64,000 nucleotides of DNA from Rhizobium phaseoli (GCF_003985125.1 NZ_ML133574.1:124001-188000); one strand, 5' to 3'. Counted from the stretch's first letter, positions 25,606-34,783 are shown. Made by a program: numbers and translations. Notes: generated by a model not told the origin, from the sequence alone.

Positions 25606-28065
25606 ATGGTTAGACTTCTTGGATATTTCTTCGGAATGGCCTGCGTCCTTTTTCTGGTCGCGGCGGCGGGTATTGCCATCTATCTCGCCAATGTCGCGAA
25701 GGATCTTCCGGACTACGCCGTTCTGAACAGCTACGCGCCGCCGGTAACGACCCGCGTGCATGCCGGCAACGGCGCTCTGATGGCTGAATATGCCAAGGAA
25801 AAGCGCCTCTTCCTACCGATCCAGGCCATTCCCGACCGCGTCAAGGCCGCTTTTCTGTCGGCCGAAGACAAGAATTTCTACAACCATCCGGGCGTCGACC
25901 TGACCGGTCTCGGCCGGGCAATCCTCGTCAATCTGCAAAATTTCGGTTCCGGCCGCCGCCCGGTCGGCGCCTCCACAATCACCCAGCAGGTGGCCAAGAA
26001 CTTCCTTTTGAGCTCGGATCAGACGATCGACCGCAAGATCAAGGAAGCAATTCTCTCCTTCCGCATCGAGCAGGCCTACAGCAAGGACAAGATTCTCGAG
26101 CTCTACCTGAACGAGATTTTTTTCGGCCTTAATTCCTACGGCATCGCCGGTGCCGCGCTCACCTATTTCAACAAATCCGTCACCGAACTGACCGTTGCCG
26201 AAGCCGCCTATCTGGCATCGCTGCCGAAAGGTCCGGCCAATTATCATCCCTTCCGCCATCCGGAGGCTGCGCTCGAGCGCCGCAACTGGGTGATCGACCG
26301 CATGGTCGAGAACGGCTATGTCAGCCAGAGCGACGGTGCCGAAGCCAAGAAGCAGCCGCTCGGCGTTACCGCCCGCAGCACGGGTCCTTCGCTCTTCGCT
26401 TCCGACTATTTCGCCGAAGCCGTGCGCCGCCAGCTGATCGACCAATATGGCGAGAAGGTGCTCTATGAGGGCGGCCTTTCGGTGCGGACCTCGCTCGATC
26501 CGCAGATGCAGCTTGCTGCCCGCAAGGCGCTGCAGGATGGCCTCGTCACCTATGACGAGCGCCGCGGTTTCCATGGACCCCTCAAGCAGATCGATGCAAG
26601 CGGCGACTGGGGCAAGGCGCTTGCCGATATTCCCGCGCTGTCCGACGTGCCGGAATGGCGCCTCGCCGTCGTGCTCGCCGCATCGGATAGCAATGTCGAC
26701 ATCGGCCTGCAGCCGGCCAAGGACGGCAGCGGCAAGGTCGCGACCGACCGCCAACGCGGCACGATAGACGCCAAGAGCATGCAGTGGGCCTACCGCTCGG
26801 CGGACGGCTCGCGCAAGACCGCAAAATCGCCGGCCGGCGTCTTGAGCCCGGGCGACGTCGTCTATGTCGAGAAACTCGGCGACGAGTCGTCGACCTCCTA
26901 TCGCCTGCGCCAGCCGCCGAAGGTACAGGGCGGACTGGTCGCCATGGATCCGAAGACCGGCCGTGTGCTCGCCATGGTCGGGGGCTTCTCCTATTCACAG
27001 TCCGAGTTCAACCGCGCCACCCAGGCGATGCGCCAGCCGGGCTCCTCCTTCAAGCCCTTCGTCTATGCAGCGGCGATGGACAATGGCTATACGCCTGCCT
27101 CCGTCATTATGGACGCGCCGATCGAGATCGTCTCGGGCGGCCAGGTCTGGAAGCCGGAGAATTACGGCGGCGAAGTCGGCGGCCCGTCTACGCTGCGCTC
27201 GGGCATTGAGCATTCGCGCAACCTGATGACGGTGCGCCTGGCCAACGATCTCGGCATGAACATCGTTGCCGAATATGCCGAACGCTTCGGCATCTACGAT
27301 CACATGCTGCCGGTGCTGTCGATGTCGCTCGGCGCCGGCGATACGACGGTGCTGCGCATGGTCTCGGCCTATTCGGTCATCGCCAATGGCGGCAAGCAGA
27401 TCAAGCCGACCCTGATCGACCGTATCCAGGACCGCTACGGCAAGACGATCTTCAAGCATGAGGAGCGCCTGTGCGAGGGCTGCAATGCCGGCGACTGGCA
27501 GAACCAGGAAGAGCCGAATGTCGTCGATAACCGCGAAACCGTTCTCGATCCAATGACCGCCTACCAGATCACGTCGATGATGCAGGGCGTCATCCAGCGC
27601 GGCACTGCCGCCGGCAAGATCGATCTCGGTGGTCGCGACGTCGCCGGCAAGACCGGCACGACCAATGACGAGAAGGATGCCTGGTTCGTCGGTTTCACGC
27701 CGGATCTGGTCGCCGGCCTCTATATGGGCTTCGATACGCCGGCCCCGCTCGGCCGCGGCGGCACGGGTGGCGGCCTTTCCGCTCCGATCTTCAATGAGTT
27801 CATGCAGGCCGCCGTCAAGGACATGCCGGAATCGAAGTTCGTCATTCCACAGGGCATGAACCTGATCCCGATCGACCGCAAGACCGGCATGGCCGCCGTC
27901 GACGGCGATCCGAACACCATCATCGAGGCCTTCAAGCCCGGCACCGGCCCGGCCGACAGCTTGTCCGTCATCGGCATGGACAGCACCATGGCGCCGGAGG
28001 AGATCCTGAAGACCTCGCCGCAGGCCAACCAGGCCGTGCAGACCGGCACGCCTGGTCTCTTCTGA
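25606..28065 (+). CDS. mrcA: Penicillin-binding protein 1A
   Basis: 819 residues. One N-terminal membrane anchor is followed by the glycosyltransferase domain with catalytic Glu87 (SAEDKNFYNHPG) and the TITQQVAKN motif. An OB-like insert comes next, then the transpeptidase domain with Ser480-x-x-Lys483 (GSSFKPF), SRN at 537-539 and KTGTT from 682. It polymerises and crosslinks peptidoglycan at the inner membrane. The adjacent amidase gene makes this a cell-wall block. A GC-rich hairpin lies after the stop codon. Confidence 0.96.
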   Translation: MVRLLGYFFGMACVLFLVAAAGIAIYLANVAKDLPDYAVLNSYAPPVTTRVHAGNGALMAEYAKEKRLFLPIQAIPDRVKAAFLSAEDKNFYNHPGVDLTGLGRAILVNLQNFGSGRRPVGASTITQQVAKNFLLSSDQTIDRKIKEAILSFRIEQAYSKDKILELYLNEIFFGLNSYGIAGAALTYFNKSVTELTVAEAAYLASLPKGPANYHPFRHPEAALERRNWVIDRMVENGYVSQSDGAEAKKQPLGVTARSTGPSLFASDYFAEAVRRQLIDQYGEKVLYEGGLSVRTSLDPQMQLAARKALQDGLVTYDERRGFHGPLKQIDASGDWGKALADIPALSDVPEWRLAVVLAASDSNVDIGLQPAKDGSGKVATDRQRGTIDAKSMQWAYRSADGSRKTAKSPAGVLSPGDVVYVEKLGDESSTSYRLRQPPKVQGGLVAMDPKTGRVLAMVGGFSYSQSEFNRATQAMRQPGSSFKPFVYAAAMDNGYTPASVIMDAPIEIVSGGQVWKPENYGGEVGGPSTLRSGIEHSRNLMTVRLANDLGMNIVAEYAERFGIYDHMLPVLSMSLGAGDTTVLRMVSAYSVIANGGKQIKPTLIDRIQDRYGKTIFKHEERLCEGCNAGDWQNQEEPNVVDNRETVLDPMTAYQITSMMQGVIQRGTAAGKIDLGGRDVAGKTGTTNDEKDAWFVGFTPDLVAGLYMGFDTPAPLGRGGTGGGLSAPIFNEFMQAAVKDMPESKFVIPQGMNLIPIDRKTGMAAVDGDPNTIIEAFKPGTGPADSLSVIGMDSTMAPEEILKTSPQANQAVQTGTPGLF

Positions 28066-28084
28066 CCGTCGACTGAATTTCGAG

Positions 28085-28123
28085 CGCCCGCCGCAGGCCT
28101 TTACATCGGCGGCGGGCGTCTCT
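28085..28123 (+). terminator. Hairpin after mrcA, probable terminator
   Basis: CGCCCGCCGC at 28085-28094 pairs perfectly with GCGGCGGGCG at 28109-28118. Only a short T-rich stretch (TCTCTAT) follows, so termination may be partial and prfB may be read through. Confidence 0.5.
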
Positions 28124-28165
28124 ATGTCACCAGCACTTGAAAGACCGAGACAGAGAAGCGGGAAA

Positions 28166-29297
28166 ATGCGAGCCGAAATCGAAAACGTGGTCGATGAAAC
28201 CAAGCAGGCTATCACCCTGCTGAGGAGGCATCTTTGACTGGGACCAGGCGATAAGACGACTGGACTGGTTGAACAACAAGGCAGAGGATCCAAACCTCTG
28301 GAATGACGCCGCCGAAGCGCAGAAGCTGATGCGCGAGCGCCAGCAGCTCGATGACGGCATCAACGGTGTCCGGCAGCTCGAACAGCAGCTGAAAGACAAT
28401 GTCGAGCTGATCGAACTCGGCGAGGAAGAAGGCGATGGAGGCGTCGTCAAAGAGGCCGAGGACGCCTTGAAGGCCTTGAAGGCCGAGGCCGCGCGTCGCC
28501 AGGTGGAAGCGATGCTCTCCGGCGAGGCCGACGGTAACGACACCTATCTCGAAGTTCATTCCGGCGCGGGCGGCACCGAAAGCCAGGATTGGGCGAACAT
28601 GCTGTTGCGCATGTACACCCGCTGGGCGGAACGCCAGCGCTTCAAGGTCGAGCTTCTCGAAGTTCACGACGGCGAAGAGGCGGGCATCAAGTCCGCAACC
28701 CTGCTCGTCAAGGGACACAACGCCTATGGCTGGCTGAAGACGGAATCGGGCGTGCATCGTCTGGTGCGCATCTCGCCTTACGACAGCAATGCGCGGCGCC
28801 ATACGTCCTTCTCGTCGATCTGGGTCTATCCTGTTGTCGACGACTCGATCAACATCGAGATCAATGAAAGCGATTGCCGCATCGACACCTATCGCTCGTC
28901 GGGCGCCGGCGGTCAGCACGTCAACACGACGGACTCGGCCGTGCGCATCACCCATATACCGACCGGCATCGTCGTTGCCTGCCAGCAGGAACGTTCGCAG
29001 CACAAGAACCGCGCCAAGGCCTGGGAAATGCTGCGTGCCCGCATGTACGAAGCCGAGTTGAAGAAGCGCGAAGAGGCTGCGAACGCCGAAGCCGCTTCTA
29101 AGACGGATATCGGCTGGGGTCACCAGATCCGCTCCTACGTGCTGCAGCCCTACCAGCTGGTCAAAGACCTGCGCACCGGCGTCGCCAGCACCGCCCCTGA
29201 TGACGTGCTCGACGGCGATCTGAACGAGTTCATGGAAGCAGCCCTTGCCCACCGCATCAGCGGCGCCGCCGACGCGGTCGTCGAGGACGTCGACTGA
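28166..29297 (+). CDS. prfB: Peptide chain release factor 2, with programmed +1 frameshift
   Basis: The first frame from ATG 28166 gives 23 codons and stops at TGA 28235. It ends in CTT-TGA-C with AGGAGG just upstream, the same slippage arrangement that autoregulates RF2 in E. coli. A +1 shift after CTT (28232-28234) joins GAC at 28236 and yields 376 residues. The GGQ motif that triggers peptide release is at 248-250 (GAGGQHV). The codon-recognition tripeptide is Ser203-Pro204-Tyr205, where E. coli RF2 has SPF. RF2 releases nascent chains at UAA and UGA. When RF2 is scarce, the ribosome pauses at the UGA and shifts, raising synthesis. Confidence 0.95.
28232..28238 (+). promoter_or_regulatory. 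prfB: Programmed +1 frameshift site in prfB
   Basis: CTTTGAC with an internal Shine-Dalgarno-like AGGAGG at 28223-28228, three bases before CTT. This is the conserved RF2 autoregulatory signal. Confidence 0.93.
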
Positions 29298-29323
29298 CAG
29301 GCAGCTGTAAGATCGAATGACGA

Positions 29324-29350
29324 GAGGGCCCCGGAGACGGGGCTTTCTTC
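29324..29350 (+). terminator. Probable terminator after prfB
   Basis: GCCCC at 29328-29332 pairs with GGGGC at 29339-29343 and is followed by TTTCTTC. The stem is short; it could also serve the convergent hydrolase gene. Confidence 0.5.
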
Positions 29351-29352
29351 GT

Positions 29353-30372
29353 TCAGGCGATGGCGCGAATGTCGCCGTCCCGAAACAGCGCTGCCGACAG
29401 ATCGGCGGTCTCGTCATGAATGGCTGCGCGCTGGATGTCAGGGGGATCGGTGAAGAGCTCGGCCGCAAAGGCAAAGCCCAATCCCGTGCCCTCCGGCACG
29501 AAGACATAATGCCCGAGGCCGCCGCCGAGGATTTTCAGCGCGCTGCGCGCCAGCCGCTCATGCAGCCATGCAGAACATTCCTCGGCTGGTGCCGCTCTGT
29601 CGGCATCGCCGACCAGGATAAGAGCGGGCGCCGCGACCGATCTCAGACTTTCCTCGCTGAAACCGAAGATGGAGCGACCCGGTGCGCAGAGGAGCGCGGC
29701 CTTGATCCTGTCGTCTCGATAGGATCGCGACATGCGGGACCATGACTGGCGAAACACATCGCTCCCGCGCAGCAACGAGGGGATATGATCGGCAAGGCCA
29801 GGAAATTCCCTTGGGCCGCGCGGCCCACCCGGCCTCAGCCTTGACGGTTCGAACTGCGAGAACTGGGCGACGGCGCCGAGAAGCAGCATGACGCTATAGG
29901 CTCCGGCCGAGAATCCGGCCGCAAACGCACGGGCTGTATCGATCCGGCCGGCGAGATCGCCGAGCCAGTCGCGACTGCGGTCGAGCATCAGGCTTAGGTC
30001 CGGCGCCCGTTCCCAGAGACAGGCAAAGCCTTCGGCCCGATAGGGCTCGATGCCGGTATTGCCGTGATGGTTGACGCCGAGCGCAACAAATCCGCGCTCG
30101 ACCAGGCGCCGCGCCAGCCATTCCAGCCCGGCCGCGGATCCGCCGGTGCCGTGCGACAGCAAGACGAGGGGATAAGGCCTACTTGCCGGCCGAATCGGCG
30201 CGTCGCGGGCGACCGCCGCCTTGCGAAACCAGCTTCGTTCCTGAATGGCGCTTACTAGCGCGTCGTCGGCAGCCGGATACCATAGAGACCAACTGACGGG
30301 CCTGGGGCCGGATGCCTCCCAGTCCGATCTTTGGTCGTCGTAAAGAACGCCGTCGCGAAAGCCGAGTTTCAT
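29353..30372 (-). CDS. Alpha/beta hydrolase (dienelactone hydrolase / PAF-acetylhydrolase-like)
   Basis: 339 residues. Catalytic elements of the alpha/beta-hydrolase fold are visible: the oxyanion-hole strand VLLSHGTGGS, the nucleophile elbow GFSAGAYS (Ser), the acid in LVGDADRAAP and the His in GGLGHYVF. No clear signal peptide is seen. The opening (VLYDDQRSDWEASGPRPVSWSLWYPA) resembles proteins annotated as predicted dienelactone hydrolases. The substrate is unknown. It lies 32 bp downstream of the small lipoprotein-like gene and may belong to the nadK transcript. Confidence 0.8.
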   Translation of the reverse strand: MKLGFRDGVLYDDQRSDWEASGPRPVSWSLWYPAADDALVSAIQERSWFRKAAVARDAPIRPASRPYPLVLLSHGTGGSAAGLEWLARRLVERGFVALGVNHHGNTGIEPYRAEGFACLWERAPDLSLMLDRSRDWLGDLAGRIDTARAFAAGFSAGAYSVMLLLGAVAQFSQFEPSRLRPGGPRGPREFPGLADHIPSLLRGSDVFRQSWSRMSRSYRDDRIKAALLCAPGRSIFGFSEESLRSVAAPALILVGDADRAAPAEECSAWLHERLARSALKILGGGLGHYVFVPEGTGLGFAFAAELFTDPPDIQRAAIHDETADLSAALFRDGDIRAIA

Positions 30373-30404
30373 CTTCTAAGCCTGTGCAAACAGCGTGGCG
30401 CCGT

Positions 30405-30908
30405 TCAATTGGTCGCCTTCTCGATGGTGATGTCACCGAATTCGTCGATCAGCACCGTCCAGCCATCCGGCTCGGCCGCCGGGTCGGTCTTCAGATAGAT
30501 GGTGGCGAAGAGGCCGGGCTGCTTGCTGATGCCGCTCGAATTCTCCGGGCGTATATCGGTCACGTAGGGCTTCAGATCGCTGATCTCCTGCAGCTCGACG
30601 GTCGAGGCGATCGCCGGGCCGGTCTCCGTCTGGGCAACCTGCTGAAGATAGACCTTCGAGGTCCGATCCGGCTGACGCACGGCAAAAAGCTTATAATAAC
30701 CATGGCGCTTTCCCTGCGGGGCGGAAACGCTCTCGGCAGCGGTGGGCGCCCGCTCGATATCAGCGGCGTTGCCGTCGTTCTCCCAGTAGCCGGTGCTGGT
30801 CGCGAAAATCACCGAAGCCGGCAGGATGGCGTCCTGCGCCGGCGCGGCGATCGCGGCCGAGCATCCGACGAGGACAATCATGGTCGTCAATGTCAGGCGC
30901 ATTGCCAT
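30405..30908 (-). CDS. Small exported or lipoprotein-like protein of unknown function
   Basis: 167 residues. The N-terminus is a signal peptide; LVGCSAAIAAPAQ offers both a lipobox-like Cys15 and a normal cleavage site after AIA, so lipidation is uncertain. The rest has no family I recognise. The start at 30908 has AAGGA eight bases upstream. It begins 4 bp after the nadK stop on the same strand, so it is probably cotranscribed with nadK, with no evidence of functional linkage. Confidence 0.7.
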   Translation of the reverse strand: MAMRLTLTTMIVLVGCSAAIAAPAQDAILPASVIFATSTGYWENDGNAADIERAPTAAESVSAPQGKRHGYYKLFAVRQPDRTSKVYLQQVAQTETGPAIASTVELQEISDLKPYVTDIRPENSSGISKQPGLFATIYLKTDPAAEPDGWTVLIDEFGDITIEKATN

Positions 30909-30912
30909 CGTC

Positions 30913-31686
30913 TCAATCCTTGAACTGCTCGGCGAGAATACGGTCGGACCAGGAGCGGTCGGGATCGGAGAGGATGCGTGCCGTCATATGCTCCGACTGG
31001 GCGATGCGGACATGCAGCACCGACTTGACCTCGGTATTGTCGGCCACCGCATTCACCGGCCGCTTCACCGGCTCGAGCACGTCGATATCGACCGTCACCT
31101 TGTTCGGAAGCAGCGCCCCCCTCCAGCGCCGCGGCCTGAAAGCGCTGACCGGCGTCATGGCGAGCAGCGGCGCCTCGAGCGGCAGGATCGGGCCATGGGC
31201 GGAAAGATTATAGGCCGTCGATCCGGCAGGGGTGGCCACCATCAGTCCGTCGCAGATCAGCTCTTCCAGGCGTACGTGCCCGTCGACCACCACCCTGAGA
31301 TTGGCGGCCTGATAAGACTGGCGGAACAGATAGACCTCATTGATGGCAAGAGCCGTTGAATTGGTGCCGTCGGCATTGGCCGTCGTCATCTTCAGCGGCC
31401 GGAAGGCGTTTTCGACCGCGACGCAGATGCGTTCCTGAAGCCGCTCCGTGCTGTAATCGTTCATCAGGAAACCGACCGAGCCGCGATTCATCCCGTAGAC
31501 CAGCTTGCCGGAGTTCATGGTGCTGTGCAGCGTCTGCAGCATGAACCCGTCGCCGCCGAGCGCGACGATAACGTCGGCCTTGTCCTGCGGCACGTCGCCA
31601 TAAATGCGAATCAGCTCTTCGCGCGCGGCGAGCGCCTCCATCGACGGCGAGGCGATAAACGAAAGCGTCTGAAATGAACGGCCCAT
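30913..31686 (-). CDS. nadK: NAD kinase
   Basis: 257 residues. The ATP/NAD-kinase signature GGDGFMLQTLH is at about residues 44-54, and the second conserved block TPAGSTAYNLSAHGPILP is intact. It phosphorylates NAD to NADP in the cytoplasm. Short alphaproteobacterial NAD kinases of this length are common. It heads a leftward unit with the lipoprotein-like gene. Confidence 0.94.
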   Translation of the reverse strand: MGRSFQTLSFIASPSMEALAAREELIRIYGDVPQDKADVIVALGGDGFMLQTLHSTMNSGKLVYGMNRGSVGFLMNDYSTERLQERICVAVENAFRPLKMTTANADGTNSTALAINEVYLFRQSYQAANLRVVVDGHVRLEELICDGLMVATPAGSTAYNLSAHGPILPLEAPLLAMTPVSAFRPRRWRGALLPNKVTVDIDVLEPVKRPVNAVADNTEVKSVLHVRIAQSEHMTARILSDPDRSWSDRILAEQFKD

Positions 31687-31842
31687 GCAATGCCCTTTGT
31701 GAAGCTGCTCTAGCTAAAGGATAAAAGGCCGTTGCGACAAGGCCGTTTTGCACGGCTCGGCGTTTTGGCGCCAAACCGGACGGTCCACAGGCATCGGATT
31801 TTCCTTTACAGGATCGCAGAATCTGTTAGTTGGGCAGCTGTT

Positions 31843-31918
<76 letters not shown>

Positions 31919-32029
31919 TCCCTATTTTCCGACACGCTATCCCTGGATGAACGCTGCCTGAAGGGCTGCTTCAGCGGCAGTTCAGCCGCTCCGGGGCATT
32001 GTCTCCTCATCATCAATGAGGACGCAGCC

Positions 32030-32380
32030 ATGAAGCTCGCACACATTATTCTCACCGCAACCATTGCCGCCGGTGCGGCTTTCGCCGCCGTCGCACCTGC
32101 ATCCGCCATGCCGGCCGAACGGCCGGCGATGATGGCGCAGGGAGATATCGTCCAAATTCACGACAGCTGGCGAGGCGATCGTTGGCGTGATGACGGTGAC
32201 TGGCGGGCCGACCGTGACTGGCGTGGCGACCGTGGCTGGCGCGATGGGCGCGATTGGCGCCGCTCCGACTGGCGCGATGATGACCGCCGCTGGCGGCGGT
32301 GGCGTGCCGAGCGGTGGCAGGAACGCCGCGAGTGGCGCTATCGCGATCGCGATATTCCCTTCTGGCTTTATCGCGGCTGA
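32030..32380 (+). CDS. Exported Trp/Arg/Asp-rich repeat protein
   Basis: 116 residues. A signal peptide ends near ASA-MP. The mature part is dominated by degenerate 4-to-6-residue repeats built on D-W-R (GDWRADRDWRGDRGWRDG), giving many Trp and Arg residues and a strongly charged, probably unfolded periplasmic protein. The gene follows tRNA-Thr with 111 bp between. I do not recognise a domain; similar small W/R-rich exported proteins occur in rhizobia. Function unknown. Confidence 0.72.
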   Translation: MKLAHIILTATIAAGAAFAAVAPASAMPAERPAMMAQGDIVQIHDSWRGDRWRDDGDWRADRDWRGDRGWRDGRDWRRSDWRDDDRRWRRWRAERWQERREWRYRDRDIPFWLYRG

Positions 32381-32411
32381 GCGCAGTTGCGAATCGCTCA
32401 GGACCGTCAGC

Positions 32412-32549
32412 TCAATGAGCGACCGGTTCGTTGACGCTGGCCTCGATCCTGTCGCCATTGCCGGTCTGGCCGGCGCCGGAGGGCGACATCATCGCGATGC
32501 TGAGCACGGAGGCGACCATGAAGGCGACGACGGCGATCATTATGCGCAT
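32412..32549 (-). CDS. Possible 45-residue membrane or exported peptide
   Basis: The frame starts MRIMIAVVAFMVASVLSIAMM, a hydrophobic segment that could be a signal peptide or membrane anchor, then a short polar tail ending EPVAH. GAGG lies 12 bases before the start, a somewhat long distance. No family is recognised and the call is tentative. Confidence 0.4.
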   Translation of the reverse strand: MRIMIAVVAFMVASVLSIAMMSPSGAGQTGNGDRIEASVNEPVAH

Positions 32550-32612
32550 GAGCGTTCAAATCCTCATTCGGTTGGGGATTAACGCGCAATCGCCGTCCGC
32601 GTTCCTCTCGAG

Positions 32613-32771
32613 CTATTGCACCGGTCCCGGCGTCGCGGGGCCGGGCGCCGTCGGCGACAGAGGATCGGGCTGGTGGACGGGATGGGAGGTGTCCACCCAG
32701 ATAATGCTGAGGATGATTCCCACAAAGGCCGCGATGAACAGCACACCGAAAATCAGCGGTCGAATGGCCAT
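32613..32771 (-). CDS. 52-residue single-span membrane protein
   Basis: From the ATG at 32771 the protein has a basic start (MAIRP), one hydrophobic segment of about 20 residues, and a Pro-rich tail (DPLSPTAPGPATPGPVQ). AAGGAG lies upstream at a slightly long spacing. A longer frame upstream to 32927 does not look protein-like. Unknown function; the arrangement resembles many small Rhizobium membrane proteins. Confidence 0.5.
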   Translation of the reverse strand: MAIRPLIFGVLFIAAFVGIILSIIWVDTSHPVHQPDPLSPTAPGPATPGPVQ

Positions 32772-32942
32772 GATGGGGATCGCTCCTTCTTGCTTGTGAC
32801 CGGTCGCTACGATCGATCGCCGCCCGATCATAGTGCTCCAGAAGGTCATTCCAAGGCAAAAGTGGATTTCTTCTGACCTAATGCATGTCGCCCGGAAGTG
32901 TGCAGCAGTTCCGGGATACAACGACATGCATAAAACAAAGAG

Positions 32943-33644
32943 CTAAAGCGCGTCGCTGCGCACGAGTGAAAGCGGCTTGCCGCCTTCTTCCCGGGACTTG
33001 TCGAAATTGCCGTCGGCGCGCATCTGGAAGCCGAGCGACGCACCGTCATGACTCATCAGTGTCAGACCGAGACCGTCGATATGCCAGATGGCGAGTTTCA
33101 GTCGGGCGACATTGGCGGCGCAGTCTCCGGACGGTGACAACGGCGCACTGCCTTCCGCATTCGCAGTGCCTTCGAGTGTCAGGCTGCAGAGTTTTTCGCC
33201 GTCCGGTCTTTGCATCACCCATTTCCCGGCAAGGCTGCTGAAGGTCGGCAGGCGATCGATTCCGTCGGGAGCCGAGACCAGCAGGAGCGGCGTTTCGTCT
33301 TCCGTCTTCATCGGCGAGCCCTCGTTCTCGACGAAACGGGCGATGACTTTGCGCGTTGGATCGATCAGGATGAGGCCGCCATTGCCGTCGAAATTCCAGG
33401 CAGCGGCTTCGGCAAGCGCCGGCAGCGGCTTGGAACAGCTGTCTTGGCCCGAGAGCGAATAGCCGCCGATCGCAAGATCAGTTTCGAGCGTCAGCCGGCA
33501 TCCGGCGCCTCCGTTTTCGGGCGCGACCAGATAGGTTCCGGCTTGCGCCCTCAGAATATCGAGATCGATGTCCTGCGCCGCAGCCGGACCGCAGGCCAGC
33601 AGCACGGCTGCTGGAATTGTGAGCCGAAGCATGAAACCAGTCAT
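32943..33644 (-). CDS. Exported protein with two AprI/Inh-type protease-inhibitor domains
   Basis: 233 residues with a signal peptide ending at AAAQD. Two copies of an Inh-like domain are seen, about residues 33-110 and 138-215. Each begins AGxxxx, has a Cys in C-x-L-T-L-E, a second Cys 20-30 residues on, and a W-[NH]-x-D-G-x-G-L-x-L strand. In Pseudomonas and Serratia such domains inhibit secreted metalloproteases of the AprA type. No protease gene is nearby. The call rests on pattern recognition. Confidence 0.7.
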   Translation of the reverse strand: MTGFMLRLTIPAAVLLACGPAAAQDIDLDILRAQAGTYLVAPENGGAGCRLTLETDLAIGGYSLSGQDSCSKPLPALAEAAAWNFDGNGGLILIDPTRKVIARFVENEGSPMKTEDETPLLLVSAPDGIDRLPTFSSLAGKWVMQRPDGEKLCSLTLEGTANAEGSAPLSPSGDCAANVARLKLAIWHIDGLGLTLMSHDGASLGFQMRADGNFDKSREEGGKPLSLVRSDAL

Positions 33645-33691
33645 GGCAATCCCCCTTTGCCGCGGCCCGTAAGCCGGCCTTTAAGTCAAGC

Positions 33692-34582
33692 CTATGCCCT
33701 TAAGTAAAGCCGCGCCGCATAAAGCGCGATCGCCGCGGCGTTCGAAACGTTCAGTGATTTGATCGCGCCCGGCATGTCGAGGCGGGCAAGCGCCGTCACG
33801 GTCTCCCGTGTTTTCTGCCGAAGCCCCTTGCCTTCCGAGCCGAGTACCAGTGCCAGCTTGTCGCCCGAAAATGTGCCTTCGAGCGGCGCCGGCCCTTCCG
33901 AATCAAGGCCGATGGTGGAGAAACCGAGCTTGTGCAATTCGCCGAGCGCATCGGCGAGATTGGTGATCTGTATATAAGGGATCAGTTCCAGCGCGCCGGA
34001 GGCGGATTTGGCAAGCACGCCCGACTCGGTCGGACTATGTCTCTGGGTGGTGATCACCGCCCCGGCATTGAAGGCGACCGCAGAGCGCATGATCGCGCCG
34101 ACATTGTGCGGATCGGTCACCTGGTCGAGCACCAGCAGGAGAGGGCTGTCCTTCAGCGCTTCGAGCCGGCGCACCGGCAGCGGCCGCGTCTCCAGCATGA
34201 CCCCCTGATGGATCGCCTCGGGGCCGAGCACCTTGTCGATCTCGTGCGGCGCGACGATCTCGAAGGGGATATCGAGCGCCTCGACGTCGATTTCGAGCCG
34301 CGCGAGCGCGTTCTGCGTCACGGAGAGTTTGATCTTCTTGCGCTCGGGATTGTCGAGCGCTGCGCGTACCGTATGCAGGCCGTAGAGATAGACCTGGTCG
34401 GGCGCCAGCGCCGGCGGCTTCCAATCCTCGGCCCCACGCTTGCGCTTCTGCGGCTGAGGTGTCGGAATCTCACCGCGTTCCCGCTTGGCGTCCCGGTGCG
34501 CGCGTCTGAGATTGGCGTAATGCGTATCCTTGGCGGATGGGTCTGCTGCGGCCTTGCCGCCGGATTTCTTGTCTTTGCTCAT
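33692..34582 (-). CDS. rlmB: SpoU-family rRNA 2'-O-methyltransferase (RlmB-like)
   Basis: 296 residues. After a basic disordered N-terminus of about 60 residues comes the RNA-binding domain (YLYGLHTVRAALDNPER) and the SPOUT knot domain with motif 1 (VLDQVTDPHNVGAIMRSA), motif 2 (LVLGSEGKGLR) and motif 3 (IPM-like LDMPGAIKSLNVSNAAAIALY). RlmB methylates G2251 of 23S rRNA. TrmH-like proteins with other targets share these motifs, so the exact site is inferred. Confidence 0.87.
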   Translation of the reverse strand: MSKDKKSGGKAAADPSAKDTHYANLRRAHRDAKRERGEIPTPQPQKRKRGAEDWKPPALAPDQVYLYGLHTVRAALDNPERKKIKLSVTQNALARLEIDVEALDIPFEIVAPHEIDKVLGPEAIHQGVMLETRPLPVRRLEALKDSPLLLVLDQVTDPHNVGAIMRSAVAFNAGAVITTQRHSPTESGVLAKSASGALELIPYIQITNLADALGELHKLGFSTIGLDSEGPAPLEGTFSGDKLALVLGSEGKGLRQKTRETVTALARLDMPGAIKSLNVSNAAAIALYAARLYLRA

Positions 34583-34684
34583 GCGGCTTTATAGCTACGG
34601 CGTTGGCTGCCGCATAGGCTTTCTTTCATATGCCGGCTTTCGGCGGCGAATGAAATTTTTCGTGTTTTTTCCGTTGTCATCGTG

Positions 34685-34713
34685 TTGACAGACGGAAATG
34701 CTCCGGTCATATA
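34685..34713 (+). promoter_or_regulatory. Promoter of the tRNA-Tyr/tRNA-Gly unit
   Basis: TTGACA at 34685-34690 and CATATA at 34708-34713 with exactly 17 bp between them. It lies about 70 bp before tRNA-Tyr and is one of the best promoter matches in the window. Confidence 0.6.
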
Positions 34714-34783
34714 CGCGGCGCAGACGACGGGCGGCAACGCTTCGAAGTCTGACGAACTTGGTCTAACGATCCGGACGAAAACT

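Noticed and set aside
28269..29297. prfB starting at TTG 28269
   Set aside because: It would lack the conserved N-terminal helices; the upstream frame plus the CTTTGAC shift gives the full-length family protein.
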